Shown here: positions 22,047 to 30,358 of the stretch, in pieces
Numbering within the stretch: the first letter of the stretch is position 1
How the letters are laid out: each line of letters opens with the position of its first letter
Source: an uncultured Nitrospirota bacterium
GTDB taxonomy: Bacteria > CG2-30-53-67
DNA: 41,759 bases
Assembly: GCA_947259355.1 (NCBI GenBank)
Contig: CAMYMF010000022.1
Location: 5,591-47,349 of the forward strand
Direction: 5' to 3'
Notes under the pieces: generated by a model
What the model was told of the DNA's origin: nothing
Databases searched by the model: none
What the model saw: the letters and a program-made list of their open reading frames with translations, nothing else
Position numbers and translations under genes: made by a program

Positions 22047-22704
22047 GGCCCCCGAGAACCCTCTGGTGACAGGCGCCGAGCGTCTCGGCCTTCCCCTGGG
22101 CGAGCCGGCGCTGCGCGCCTTTGGGATCTACACCCGTGAGTTGATGGAGTGGTCCGCCCGCTTCAACCTGACGGGGCACCGGAGCCGACGGGCCATTGAG
22201 ATCTATCACTATCTCGATTCACTGTCTCTCTTTCAAACGGGCTGCCTCCGCCCCGGCCAGGATCTCCTCGATGTGGGAAGCGGGGCCGGGTTTCCCGCAC
22301 TGCCGCTCAAGATCCTCGAGCCTTCACTCCGGGTGACGCTCCTCGATGCCTCCCGCAAGAAAGGCATTTTTCTGCGCCACCTCCTCCGGACCCTGGGCAT
22401 GCAAGACGTTGTCGTTGTGACCGCACGGGTCGAAGACTATGCACATGCGCGCGCGGCCGCCTACGACCTTGTCTTGAGCCGGGCGGTGGCCAACGTGGAA
22501 AAGCTCTGCGGCTGGAGCGCTCCGCTGCTCCGGAAGGGGGGGCTGTTTCTCTTGCAAAAGTCCCGTGCGGCGGCAGAAGAGCTCAGCCGCATCGTCCCGG
22601 CCCTGGGGGTAGCCGGTCTTCGGGTGCGGGAAGTGCTCCCCCTGAAGGTCCCCTTTCTTGCGCGGCCCAGATCTGTTATAATTATAGAAAAAACAGGGTG
22701 TTAA
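22039..22704 (+). CDS. rsmG: 16S rRNA (guanine-527-N7) methyltransferase RsmG
   Basis: SAM-dependent methyltransferase for G527 of 16S rRNA. The 221-residue protein has FNLTGHRSRRAIEIYHYLDSL, the SAM motif LLDVGSGAGFPALPLKI, DASRKKGIFLRHL, and LSRAVANVEKLCGW. GTG at 22039 is the likely start, overlapping the mnmG end by 8 nt; a TTG at 22036 is possible. Translational coupling to mnmG is likely. Confidence 0.95.
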   Translation: MSRAPENPLVTGAERLGLPLGEPALRAFGIYTRELMEWSARFNLTGHRSRRAIEIYHYLDSLSLFQTGCLRPGQDLLDVGSGAGFPALPLKILEPSLRVTLLDASRKKGIFLRHLLRTLGMQDVVVVTARVEDYAHARAAAYDLVLSRAVANVEKLCGWSAPLLRKGGLFLLQKSRAAAEELSRIVPALGVAGLRVREVLPLKVPFLARPRSVIIIEKTGC

Positions 22705-22710
22705 GGAAGA

Positions 22711-22726
22711 TGTTCCACGTGGAACA
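22711..22726. promoter_or_regulatory. parS: parS centromere site 2
   Basis: Second copy of TGTTCCACGTGGAACA, identical to the first, 6 bp after the rsmG stop and 155 bp before parA. An AT-rich stretch (22740-22800) follows and probably contains the parA promoter, though I cannot pick one confidently. Confidence 0.93.
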
Positions 22727-22880
22727 TCACGCGATTTTGCGCAAGACTTTCAAAATTTTTTCTTTTCTAAGGCCTTCGTTTGTGATAAGTTATTAAAAAA
22801 CGGGAGGACATACGCAGGCCCTCTGTGCTTAAAAACCATTTAAAATCAAATAGTTACTGGTTGGGCTCGCCGCTGGCCGG

Positions 22881-23696
22881 ATGGATGCCCGGACGGATTC
22901 GATGATATTGTCCATTGCCAACCAAAAAGGCGGCGTCGGCAAGACCACCACGGCGGTGAACCTCGGCGCCTCCCTCGGTGCGGCGGAAAAGCGGGTCCTC
23001 CTGGTCGATATGGATCCGCAGGGGAATGCCACCAGCGGATACGGTATCGACCGGACCGAGCTCACCCAGAGCGTCTACGATCTGCTTCTGGGAGAGGCAC
23101 CGGGCAACGTCATCATCAAGACGGCGGTACCGCAGGTGGAGCTGGTCCCTTCGGCCATGGCCTTGGCGGGCGCGGAAATCGAGATGGTCGACATGGACAA
23201 CCGTGAGTTTCTTCTCAAGGAGGGGCTCGCCGATATACGGGAAGCCTATGACTTTGTCCTCATCGATTGTCCCCCGTCACTCGGGCTGCTCACGCTCAAC
23301 GCGCTGAGCGCGGCCGACGCCCTGCTCGTACCCCTGCAATGCGAGTATTATGCGCTGGAAGGCCTTTCCCATCTGATGAGAACGGTCGAACTGGTCCGCC
23401 AGCGCCTCAACCCGGGGCTGATGATTGCGGGAATTCTGTTGACCATGTTCGATGGGCGCAACAACCTCGCCCTGCAGGTTGCCGAGGAGGCCCGCCGGCA
23501 CTTCGGCGATCTGGTTTACGACACGGTTGTGCCCCGTAACGTACGGCTCGGGGAATCACCCAGCCACGGGGTGCCGGTTCTCTTTTACGATATTCGATCC
23601 AAGGGAGCCCAGAGCTACCTGGATCTTGCCAGGGAAGTGATACAGCATGTCGAGAAAAGCGCTGGGCAAAGGGCTTTCGGCTCTTATACCGGATAA
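22881..23696 (+). CDS. parA: Chromosome partitioning ATPase ParA/Soj
   Basis: Walker-type ATPase that drives origin segregation with ParB. The 271-residue product has the deviant Walker A KGGVGKTT (about 17-24 of the long form), the VDMDPQGNATSG motif, Walker B FVLIDCPPSLG, and the RGGxN-like downstream elements. ATG 22881 and ATG 22902 are both plausible; neither has a strong ribosome site, and the second gives the tightest family N-terminus (MILSIANQKGG). The last 50 bases overlap parB in another frame. Confidence 0.96.
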   Translation: MDARTDSMILSIANQKGGVGKTTTAVNLGASLGAAEKRVLLVDMDPQGNATSGYGIDRTELTQSVYDLLLGEAPGNVIIKTAVPQVELVPSAMALAGAEIEMVDMDNREFLLKEGLADIREAYDFVLIDCPPSLGLLTLNALSAADALLVPLQCEYYALEGLSHLMRTVELVRQRLNPGLMIAGILLTMFDGRNNLALQVAEEARRHFGDLVYDTVVPRNVRLGESPSHGVPVLFYDIRSKGAQSYLDLAREVIQHVEKSAGQRAFGSYTG

Positions 23697-24513
23697 GCCG
23701 CTGCCCGTACCGGCCGCAGCGGCGGGCAGCGATGGCATCCGGGAGGTACCCGTACAGAGCGTCCACCCCAACCCCCATCAGCCGAGAAAGAACTTCGCTC
23801 CGGACGGGATGGAAGAGCTCGTTCGCTCGGTGAAGCAACGGGGAGTGATTCAGCCTGTGCTGGTGCGCGAATCGCAGGGGGGCTTCCAGCTCATCGCCGG
23901 AGAGCGCCGGTGGCGCGCGGCCCGACAGGCGGGGATGGTGAAGATCCCCGTCATCGTCCGTAAGGTTTCGGATCAGGACTCTCTCTCGCTTGCGCTCATC
24001 GAGAATCTGCAGCGGGAAAACCTCAATCCCATGGAAGAAGCCGAAGCCTATGAGCGTCTTCTGCGGGAATTTAAGCTCACACAGGACGAGGTAGCTAGGC
24101 AAGTCGGTAAACAGCGCTCATCTGTGGCCAATGCCCTGCGGTTGCTGACGCTGCCTGCGGAAGTTCAGGGCCACGTTCGCGAGGGGAAGCTCTCCGCGGG
24201 GCATGCCAAAGCGATCCTCTCTCTGACCCGCAAGCCGGAGCAGAACGCTGTGGTCCGGGAGATTCTGCGGCGGGGGTTGTCGGTGCGGGAGACGGAGGCG
24301 CTGGTTCGCAAGGCAGGCACTCCGAGGGCTTTGCGCCGGCGCCCCGTCAAGGATGTCCACCTGAGTGCCGTGGAAGATGCGCTCAAGCGACATCTGGGGA
24401 CGCAGGTCCGTATTCGTGACAAGAAAGACAAGGGAAGGATTGAGATCGAATATTACTCCAGGAAGGAACGGGAGCGGCTGATTGCCATGCTGCGAGGATC
24501 GGCTCACACCTGA
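23647..24513 (+). CDS. parB: Chromosome partitioning CTPase/DNA-binding protein ParB/Spo0J
   Basis: Binds parS and spreads as a CTP-dependent clamp. The 288-residue product begins with the conserved SRKALGKGLSALIP, then VHPNPHQPRKNF, the CTP-binding box GERRWRAAR, ENLQRENLNPMEEAEAY, a helix-turn-helix (TQDEVARQVGKQRSSVANALRLL) and a C-terminal dimerisation domain. The conserved N-terminus supports ATG 23647 although this overlaps parA by 50 nt. Two parS sites lie within 3.6 kb upstream. Confidence 0.97.
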   Translation: MSRKALGKGLSALIPDKPLPVPAAAAGSDGIREVPVQSVHPNPHQPRKNFAPDGMEELVRSVKQRGVIQPVLVRESQGGFQLIAGERRWRAARQAGMVKIPVIVRKVSDQDSLSLALIENLQRENLNPMEEAEAYERLLREFKLTQDEVARQVGKQRSSVANALRLLTLPAEVQGHVREGKLSAGHAKAILSLTRKPEQNAVVREILRRGLSVRETEALVRKAGTPRALRRRPVKDVHLSAVEDALKRHLGTQVRIRDKKDKGRIEIEYYSRKERERLIAMLRGSAHT

Positions 24514-24529
24514 TGCGGGAGGAGGTCTT

Positions 24530-24988
24530 ATGAGTTTCAAGAAGAAACTGGAAAACCTGGGAGGCCAGAGCAAGAGTTCTTCGGGCCGTCCGACACCTTC
24601 CATCACCGGCGACATCAATACGATCCTGGGCAAGGAGACCTCCTTCAAGGGTGTGCTGACCTATGAGGGGACGGTGAAGATCGATGGGAATGTTGAGGGG
24701 GAAATTATCGCAAAGGATACGCTGATAATTGGGGAAGAAGCTCAGATAAACGCCAATATCGATGTGGGCCGTCTCATATCCCGGGGAAAGATCCGCGGCA
24801 ATATCACCGTGAGAGATCGGGCGGAGTTCTTTGCGCCCGCTGTGTTGCATGGCAACATTCAGACGCCGGTCATTGTGATCGAGGATGGGGTGATTTTCGA
24901 AGGCAAGTGTGAGATGGGGGTTGCGCAGCAGAAACCCGAGCTGAAGATCACGCCGCTACACAAGGAGTCTCTGAAAACCGGCAAATAG
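24530..24988 (+). CDS. Bactofilin family cytoskeletal protein
   Basis: A 152-residue protein with a flexible Ser/Gly-rich N-terminus (to ~35) and a beta-helical DUF583 core of short hydrophobic repeats (FKGVLTYEGTVKIDGNVEG, NANIDVGRLISRGKIRGNI). Bactofilins polymerise without nucleotide and in Myxococcus scaffold ParAB complexes, so the position right after parB is meaningful. GGAGGAGG before ATG 24530 supports this start over the in-frame ATG 24482 inside parB. Confidence 0.93.
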   Translation: MSFKKKLENLGGQSKSSSGRPTPSITGDINTILGKETSFKGVLTYEGTVKIDGNVEGEIIAKDTLIIGEEAQINANIDVGRLISRGKIRGNITVRDRAEFFAPAVLHGNIQTPVIVIEDGVIFEGKCEMGVAQQKPELKITPLHKESLKTGK

Positions 24989-25115
24989 CCCCCTTGCCCG
25001 TGCCCCCTCCCCGTGCCCCTTCTCATGGGGGGCAGGCGTTCGCGCTCTTTTCTGCAATCTGTCTGGGTAGATAGCACTCGCCAGAGAACGCTTCTCAGTT
25101 CCAATCGGTTGGTTT

Positions 25116-25145
25116 TTGACATTGCTCCCCCTTGTCCGCTACAGT
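25116..25145 (+). promoter_or_regulatory. Sigma70-type promoter upstream of the acyltransferase
   Basis: TTGACA (25116-25121), 18-bp spacer, TACAGT (25140-25145). It is 34 bp before the acyltransferase start, in a 190-bp spacer after the bactofilin gene, and marks a new transcription unit. Confidence 0.65.
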
Positions 25146-25178
25146 TACGGCACAGGCTCATGCCGAAGGGGAGACGCC

Positions 25179-25832
25179 ATGACAGCCATGCGAACCCGGT
25201 GGATCGCCCGTCTCTATTATCTGGGTCTTGTTGCCCTGTACAAAAGCGTTCGCCTTGAGGTCCAGGGACAGGACGAACTGGAAGCTTACTGGGATGGGGG
25301 CGGAAAAGCCGTCGTGTGCTTCTTTCACGGCGACTATCTGCTGTTCTTTCCCCACTTCCGGGGCCGCCAGGCCACGATTTTCACCACCCGCTCCCACCGG
25401 GGCGAATATCTTGCGGAAATCATAACGCGCTTTGGCTACCGGCCCTGTCTCTTGCCCGATCGGCGTAAGGATCCTAAGACGGTGGAATGGATGGTGGCAG
25501 AACTGCAGCGGGGGCACAATGCCGCCGTCGCCGTCGACGGACCACTCGGGCCCTACCGGGTTGTCAAACCAGGCGCGCTCGTGCTGGCTCAGCGCACGGG
25601 CCATCCCATCGTACCGGTAGGGATTGCCTCCGCCTGGCACATCACGCTGAAGAAACGCTGGGACCGCTACGCCCTACCGCTGCCCTTCACGCGAGCGGCC
25701 ATCTGCATCGGGGAGCGCATGGCCGTGCCTCCCGAGGCCCAGGGCGAACGACTGGAACCTTACCGGGAAATGGTGGAGAAGACACTGTTGCGCCTCAACG
25801 ATGCGGCACGGGCGGCTCTCAATCGTCAATGA
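25179..25832 (+). CDS. DUF374-type lysophospholipid acyltransferase-like protein
   Basis: A 217-residue protein of the LPLAT superfamily (DUF374 type). Visible are the FFHGDYLLFFP segment carrying the catalytic-type His (H50), the SHRGEYLAEIITRFGY region, and the strongly conserved VDGPLGPYRVVKPGALVLAQRTGHPIVPVG. Members are thought to acylate lipid A-like or other envelope glycolipids; the substrate here is unknown. ATG 25179 follows GGGGAG; the longer in-frame ATG at 25116 overlaps the promoter. Followed 27 nt later by a glycosidase-like gene and a glycosyltransferase, suggesting a glycolipid or surface-glycan role. Confidence 0.85.
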   Translation: MTAMRTRWIARLYYLGLVALYKSVRLEVQGQDELEAYWDGGGKAVVCFFHGDYLLFFPHFRGRQATIFTTRSHRGEYLAEIITRFGYRPCLLPDRRKDPKTVEWMVAELQRGHNAAVAVDGPLGPYRVVKPGALVLAQRTGHPIVPVGIASAWHITLKKRWDRYALPLPFTRAAICIGERMAVPPEAQGERLEPYREMVEKTLLRLNDAARAALNRQ

Positions 25833-25859
25833 GAGGGAGCTGCGGTATAATAAAACCCC

Positions 25860-28214
25860 ATGAACGTCAGGCGATTTCTGCTGGAGCGGATATTCTCCCG
25901 TCTGCGCATCAAAGGTGCGTTGCGGTTCCTCTATGCCCTCGAGAAGATCGGGCATCCCTCCGAAGTGGCTTTCCCCATGGAGCTACTCCCCTCGGGCGTG
26001 AAGATGCACCTGCGGGGATTCATGACCTTCCACAGCGTGCAGATCAATCTCGATTGGGTCTGGCCCTACTGGATCCGAAAACAGTTCGATCCCTCGGGCC
26101 GGAGCTTCATCCCCCGGGCCATGAATCTGACCCACGTGAACCAGACGCACCGTAACTGGACTGCTGTGGGAAGCCTGGGGGGAACCGTAGAGCCCATCGT
26201 GGACCCCACGGGGCTTCTGACCCCGTGGTTCGATGGATGGTCCCTCGATTTCTGGCTCTATCGCAACGGCCGGCTCATTGCGCCCTCCCGGATTGACGGG
26301 GTGGAGCAATCCCTCCGGGAGCGCCTCCCTATCGTGGTCACCAGCTTCACGCAGGAAGGGTTGCACGTCCGGATGGAAGTATGGGGCGACACCATCGAGG
26401 GACACGATGTCGTCATCGAGCGGGTGCGTCTGCAGAACCTGCTGGAAGAAACCATTGAGGGAAGGGCGTACTTCTCCATCCGCCCTTACAATCCGGAAGG
26501 CATGAGCCTCATTCGGCATCTCTTTTACCGGAACGAAGGGGTCTGGGAGGTCAATCGCACCGTCGGTGTCATTCTGCCGGAGAAGCCGCAGCGGGTGAAC
26601 TGCTCCGACCAGCGACTGGGAGACGTCTCCATCGACCTGCCCGAAATGCAGGCATGCGGCAGGCTCGATTGCGAGGCCGGGATGGCCACGGCCCTGTCCG
26701 AATATGGTCTCTCCCTGGCACCGGGCGAGATCCGGGAGTACACCGCCATTTGCACCACCAAGGCGGACAAGGCCTACGAGACGCTCATCCGGGCGCTACA
26801 GGGGTCTCCCCACCCAATCGACCGGGAACCGATGAAGCGCCGGTGGCGGGACCTCCTCGCACAGGGAATGTCCGTGTCGTTGCCCGACACCATTCTGGAG
26901 GAGTGTTTCGATGCAAACAAAGCCTTTCTGCATCTCTTTGATGACGGCGATGATATCACGCCGGGGCCGCTGACCTATCATCGCTTCTGGTTTCGCGACG
27001 CCACGTTCATGATTCATGCCCTGGACAAGCTGGGATACACCGAGGCGGCTCGCCGGAAACTCAGGACCTATCCGGACCGGCAGCGAAAAGACGGCTACTT
27101 CATTTCCCAGAACGGCGAGTGGGACTCCAACGGAGAGGCTCTCTGGACGTTCATGGAAAGCTATCGCCTCGACCCGGACACCGATTTCCTTCGCGACGTC
27201 TACGGCGCCATCCGGCGGGCCATCTTCTGGATTGCCCGCAAGAGGCGAAAAACCCGGCATGCCGACGGGCCAGAGCGGGGGCTGCTGCCGCCTGGGTTTT
27301 CCGCGGAGCACTTCGGCCCCAACGACTATTACTACTGGGATGATTTCTGGTCCCTCGCCGGGATTCGAGGCGGTATCGACGCCGCCCGCATTCTGGGGGA
27401 GGCGCGAGATCACCGGCGTTTTCAGGAAATCTACCAGGCGTTCTGGGGCGATGTGAACCGCTCCCTGGATCAGGTAGCGGCCAAACTGCACCAACGCATC
27501 CTGCCGGCCTCTCCCTTTCGCCGGATGGATGCCGGGGCCGTCGGATCGATCGCAGCGCTCTACCCGCTGCGCCTGCTACGGGCGGACGATGAGCGGATCG
27601 TCAACACGGTGCGTTATCTGCGTGCCCACACCTTTTTCGAGGACGGCTTCTTTCAAAACGTCGTGCACTCGGGGGTCAATCCGTATCTGACCGCCCAGAT
27701 CGCGCAGTGTTACCTCTATGGGCGAAGCCGGGAAGCCTGGCCGCTCATTTACTATCTGCTCAAGATTGCGACGCCGACCTATACCTGGCCCGAGGCGGTT
27801 CACCCCCGCACGGGGGGCGGCTGCATGGGAGATGGGCATCACGGCTGGGCGGCCGCGGAGATCGTTCTCCTGGTGCGCAACCTGCTCCTCTTCGAAGAAG
27901 ACGACACGCTCGTGCTCACGCCGATTCTGCCCCGGGAGTGGATCTGGCAGGGCGCCTGCATCGAAGTGAGCCGGGCCCCGACCTATTTCGGCCCCGTCGA
28001 TTTCCGCATCGATGTCCGGGGCGATGAAATGGAACTGAATCTGCAGCCCCGATTCCGCACGCCGCCGGCCCAAGTGGAATGGGATCTTCCCTTCGAAGTT
28101 GAGACGGCCCGGGCCGACGTGGGGAGTGTCCAGGTGCGGCAGAACGTTTTGCTCCTGGACCCGGGGGTGCGGCACGTTGCGGTGCGAACCAGAAGCCACA
28201 AGGCCGTCACATGA
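25860..28214 (+). CDS. Six-hairpin glycosidase-like protein (GH15/amylo-alpha-1,6-glucosidase-like)
   Basis: A 784-residue protein with no signal peptide. The N-terminal half (to ~330) looks like a beta-sandwich domain; the second half resembles an (alpha/alpha)6 barrel, with aromatic/acidic loops typical of six-hairpin glycosidases (TYHRFWFRDATFMIHAL, NGEWDSNGEALWTFMESY, ...YYYWDDFWSLAG, WPEAVHPRTGGGCMGDGHHGW). The candidate acidic residues are in the WDSNGEALW and WPEAVHP segments, but I cannot assign catalytic residues. The stop overlaps the next start (ATGA), so it is coupled to the GT4 gene. Role could be glycogen/oligosaccharide trimming or glycolipid processing; the choice is open. Confidence 0.75.
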   Translation: MNVRRFLLERIFSRLRIKGALRFLYALEKIGHPSEVAFPMELLPSGVKMHLRGFMTFHSVQINLDWVWPYWIRKQFDPSGRSFIPRAMNLTHVNQTHRNWTAVGSLGGTVEPIVDPTGLLTPWFDGWSLDFWLYRNGRLIAPSRIDGVEQSLRERLPIVVTSFTQEGLHVRMEVWGDTIEGHDVVIERVRLQNLLEETIEGRAYFSIRPYNPEGMSLIRHLFYRNEGVWEVNRTVGVILPEKPQRVNCSDQRLGDVSIDLPEMQACGRLDCEAGMATALSEYGLSLAPGEIREYTAICTTKADKAYETLIRALQGSPHPIDREPMKRRWRDLLAQGMSVSLPDTILEECFDANKAFLHLFDDGDDITPGPLTYHRFWFRDATFMIHALDKLGYTEAARRKLRTYPDRQRKDGYFISQNGEWDSNGEALWTFMESYRLDPDTDFLRDVYGAIRRAIFWIARKRRKTRHADGPERGLLPPGFSAEHFGPNDYYYWDDFWSLAGIRGGIDAARILGEARDHRRFQEIYQAFWGDVNRSLDQVAAKLHQRILPASPFRRMDAGAVGSIAALYPLRLLRADDERIVNTVRYLRAHTFFEDGFFQNVVHSGVNPYLTAQIAQCYLYGRSREAWPLIYYLLKIATPTYTWPEAVHPRTGGGCMGDGHHGWAAAEIVLLVRNLLLFEEDDTLVLTPILPREWIWQGACIEVSRAPTYFGPVDFRIDVRGDEMELNLQPRFRTPPAQVEWDLPFEVETARADVGSVQVRQNVLLLDPGVRHVAVRTRSHKAVT

Positions 28215-29434
28215 AGCTCGCCTTCTTCTCGAATACCTACCGACCCTTCACGGGAGGGGTGACCCGCTCCATCGATACCTTCCGTCGGGAGTTCGAGGCC
28301 CGGGGGCACGCGGTGCACCTGTTCGTGCCGCGTTTCAAGGGTTACGAGGAGCACGATGAGCGGGTCTACCGCGTGCCGTCGATTCCGAAGTTCAACCACA
28401 CCGACTTCTCGCTCCCCCTGCCCTTTTCGCTGAAGGTGCGCAATATCTTCGGAAAGCTCAGGCCCGATCTGGTTCACGCACAGCATCCCTTCTTTCTGGG
28501 TGAGATGGGCATGCACCTCGGCAAGAACCGCAACCTTCCCATTGTACTGACCTACCACACCCAGTACGAGCAGTACTCCCACTATGCCCCCGTCGACTCG
28601 GCCTTGGTCAAACGCTGGATCATCAACGTCTGCAACTCCTTCTGCAATCTGTGCGATCTCGTCGTGGCCCCCTGTCAGGACATCCGGGAGATGTTGATGC
28701 AGCGGGGTGTGGGCACCCGGATAGAGGTGATTCCGACGGGGGTCGATTTGTCGGCCTATGGCCACCCCGACCGCCACTGGCTGCGGGAGACCTTTGGGCT
28801 GTCGCGCGACCAGAAGATTCTGCTCCATGTGGGGCGCCTTGCCAAAGAGAAGAATCTCGAGTTTCTGTTCCATGCAGTGAGCCGCGCAATGACGGGCGAT
28901 GCGAAACTGGTACTATTGGTGGCCGGTATGGGAGATCAGGTCCCCCGCTTGAAAGAGCTCAGCGAGACGCTCGGGATCGCCGCCCGCGTGATCTTTCATG
29001 GGCATATGGAGCCCGTCGAGCTGGTAAACGCCTATGCCGGTGCGGACCTCTTTGTGTTCAGCTCCAAGACGGAAACACAGGGGCTGGTCGTTCTGGAATC
29101 GATGACGGCGGGGACGCCGGCGGTGGCCGTGGATGCCCCGGGAGTCCGGGACATGATTCGGGATGGTGTGAACGGATACCTCTGTCCCGAAGACGAAGAG
29201 CGCTTCGCCGAGAGAATCCGGCAACTCACGGGCTCCCCCGAGACCCGGACGGCTTTTTCGCATGCCGCAAAAGAGGCGGCGGCACGTTATTCAGCCTCCG
29301 CCATGGCGGAGCGCATGCTTCAGGAGTATGCCGAGCTGCTCCGACAGCCGCCGGATACGCTCAACCCCGAAATTCATCATTTCAATATTCTCAAAGGTCT
29401 GCTCCGGGAAGCCGTGCGGGGCGCGCAGTCCTAG
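28211..29434 (+). CDS. Family GT4 glycosyltransferase
   Basis: A 407-residue cytoplasmic or membrane-associated GT-B enzyme. N-terminal NTYRPFTGGVTRSID, PDLVHAQHPFFLGEMG, the IPTGVD loop, HVGRLAKEKNLEFL (donor domain), and an EX7E motif at E288/E296 (ETQGLVVLE). The N-terminal acceptor region resembles diacylglycerol glucosyltransferases and mannosyltransferases. Translationally coupled to the preceding glycosidase-like gene and just downstream of an LPLAT, which favours a glycolipid substrate; this is inference. The stop codon lies inside the left arm of an inverted repeat. Confidence 0.85.
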   Translation: MKLAFFSNTYRPFTGGVTRSIDTFRREFEARGHAVHLFVPRFKGYEEHDERVYRVPSIPKFNHTDFSLPLPFSLKVRNIFGKLRPDLVHAQHPFFLGEMGMHLGKNRNLPIVLTYHTQYEQYSHYAPVDSALVKRWIINVCNSFCNLCDLVVAPCQDIREMLMQRGVGTRIEVIPTGVDLSAYGHPDRHWLRETFGLSRDQKILLHVGRLAKEKNLEFLFHAVSRAMTGDAKLVLLVAGMGDQVPRLKELSETLGIAARVIFHGHMEPVELVNAYAGADLFVFSSKTETQGLVVLESMTAGTPAVAVDAPGVRDMIRDGVNGYLCPEDEERFAERIRQLTGSPETRTAFSHAAKEAAARYSASAMAERMLQEYAELLRQPPDTLNPEIHHFNILKGLLREAVRGAQS

Positions 29435-29536
29435 CCCGAATATTGCAATATGTCTTCAGCCAGAAAATTCTCTGGGCCTTGCCTACGGCGCTTCTTCGGC
29501 CCCTCATCACGATCACTGATGCAATATTCGGGCTAG
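29431..29536. mobile_element. MITE-like element with 17-bp perfect terminal inverted repeats
   Basis: CTAGCCCGAATATTGCA (29431-29447) is the exact reverse complement of TGCAATATTCGGGCTAG (29520-29536). The 106-bp unit carries no ORF. Its ends begin and finish with CTAG, which could be part of the repeat or a 4-bp target duplication of the IS5-family type. The left end has replaced or supplied the stop codon of the glycosyltransferase. A long-stem RNA hairpin is the alternative. Confidence 0.55.
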
Positions 29537-29678
29537 CGGCGTCGGTCCCAAGGCTGGCGGCCTTTGCCTGCCGCGAGCGTCGTGCGCTTGGCAACGCTTT
29601 TTTATGTTTTCCCTCCCATAAAAGTGTGATATTCTGCCTGGCTATTGTCAGTTTTTGAGTGCGAAGGCGGAGGGGACT

Positions 29679-30239
29679 GTGACCGACACCGTTTCATATC
29701 TTTCCCGAAAGATCCGAAGACCCCATGCGATCCGGCAAGTCGTGGGCATCTTCTTCCTCCTGCTCCTGACGGTGGTGGGACGTCCGGCCAGCATGGGTGC
29801 GGTGCTCTTGGGCGGTCTGCTGTCGGTCGTCGGCATCGCCATTCGCTTCTGGGCGGGTGGGCATGTACGCAAAGACAAGGAGTTGGCGACCACGGGGCCC
29901 TATGCGTACGTGCGCAACCCCCTCTATGTGGGCAATGTGCTGATTGCGCTGGGGTTTTGTTTCCTCTCGGGTTATGGGTGGCCCTTTCTTGTCTTTGCTG
30001 CGCTCTATGCCTGGCTCTACATCCCGACGCTGCGCAAAGAGGAGAGGACCCTGGAAAAACTTTTCGGCGACGAGTTTCGCCGCTACAAGCGCGAGGTTCG
30101 GGCCATGCTGCCGAGATGGACCCCCTACAGAACAGGCGCAGCGCCGTGGTCCGGCGCTCAGTGGGTGCGCAACGGGGAGCACATTGTGAACGGCGGCCTC
30201 TTCGCAGCCCTGATCATTCTTCTTCTGCGGTCTCTATAG
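29679..30239 (+). CDS. Isoprenylcysteine carboxyl methyltransferase-like (ICMT/PEMT) membrane protein
   Basis: A 186-residue integral membrane protein with hydrophobic segments at about 20-36, 40-58 and 83-110, the TTGPYAYVRNPLYVGNVL motif and a C-terminal EERTLEKLFGDEFRRYKREV..LPRWTPY SAM-binding pattern. The family methylates small or lipid substrates; the substrate is unknown. GTG 29679 is chosen because GGAGGGG lies just before it; a TTG at 29655 without a ribosome site is the alternative. A final TM segment (ALIILLLRSL) closes the protein. Confidence 0.8.
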   Translation: MTDTVSYLSRKIRRPHAIRQVVGIFFLLLLTVVGRPASMGAVLLGGLLSVVGIAIRFWAGGHVRKDKELATTGPYAYVRNPLYVGNVLIALGFCFLSGYGWPFLVFAALYAWLYIPTLRKEERTLEKLFGDEFRRYKREVRAMLPRWTPYRTGAAPWSGAQWVRNGEHIVNGGLFAALIILLLRSL

Positions 30240-30358
30240 CCCCCAGCCCCCAACAGCACCCGGGCGGATGGCCGTCGCACCGGCGCTCGCCGGGGCGGCC
30301 TGCCCGGGGGTGGTTGCCGACACAACAGGGACATGCAGAGAGTTCTTGACGAGGCAGT

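Noticed and set aside
26128-26143. parS-like sequence inside the glycosidase-like gene (12 of 16 matches).
   Set aside because: Mismatches fall in both half-sites and it is not palindromic; likely chance within a coding sequence.
28651-29658. Plus-strand open frame of 335 codons overlapping the GT4 gene and the MITE-like element.
   Set aside because: Second frame of a conserved glycosyltransferase; Arg/Gly-rich nonsense translation.
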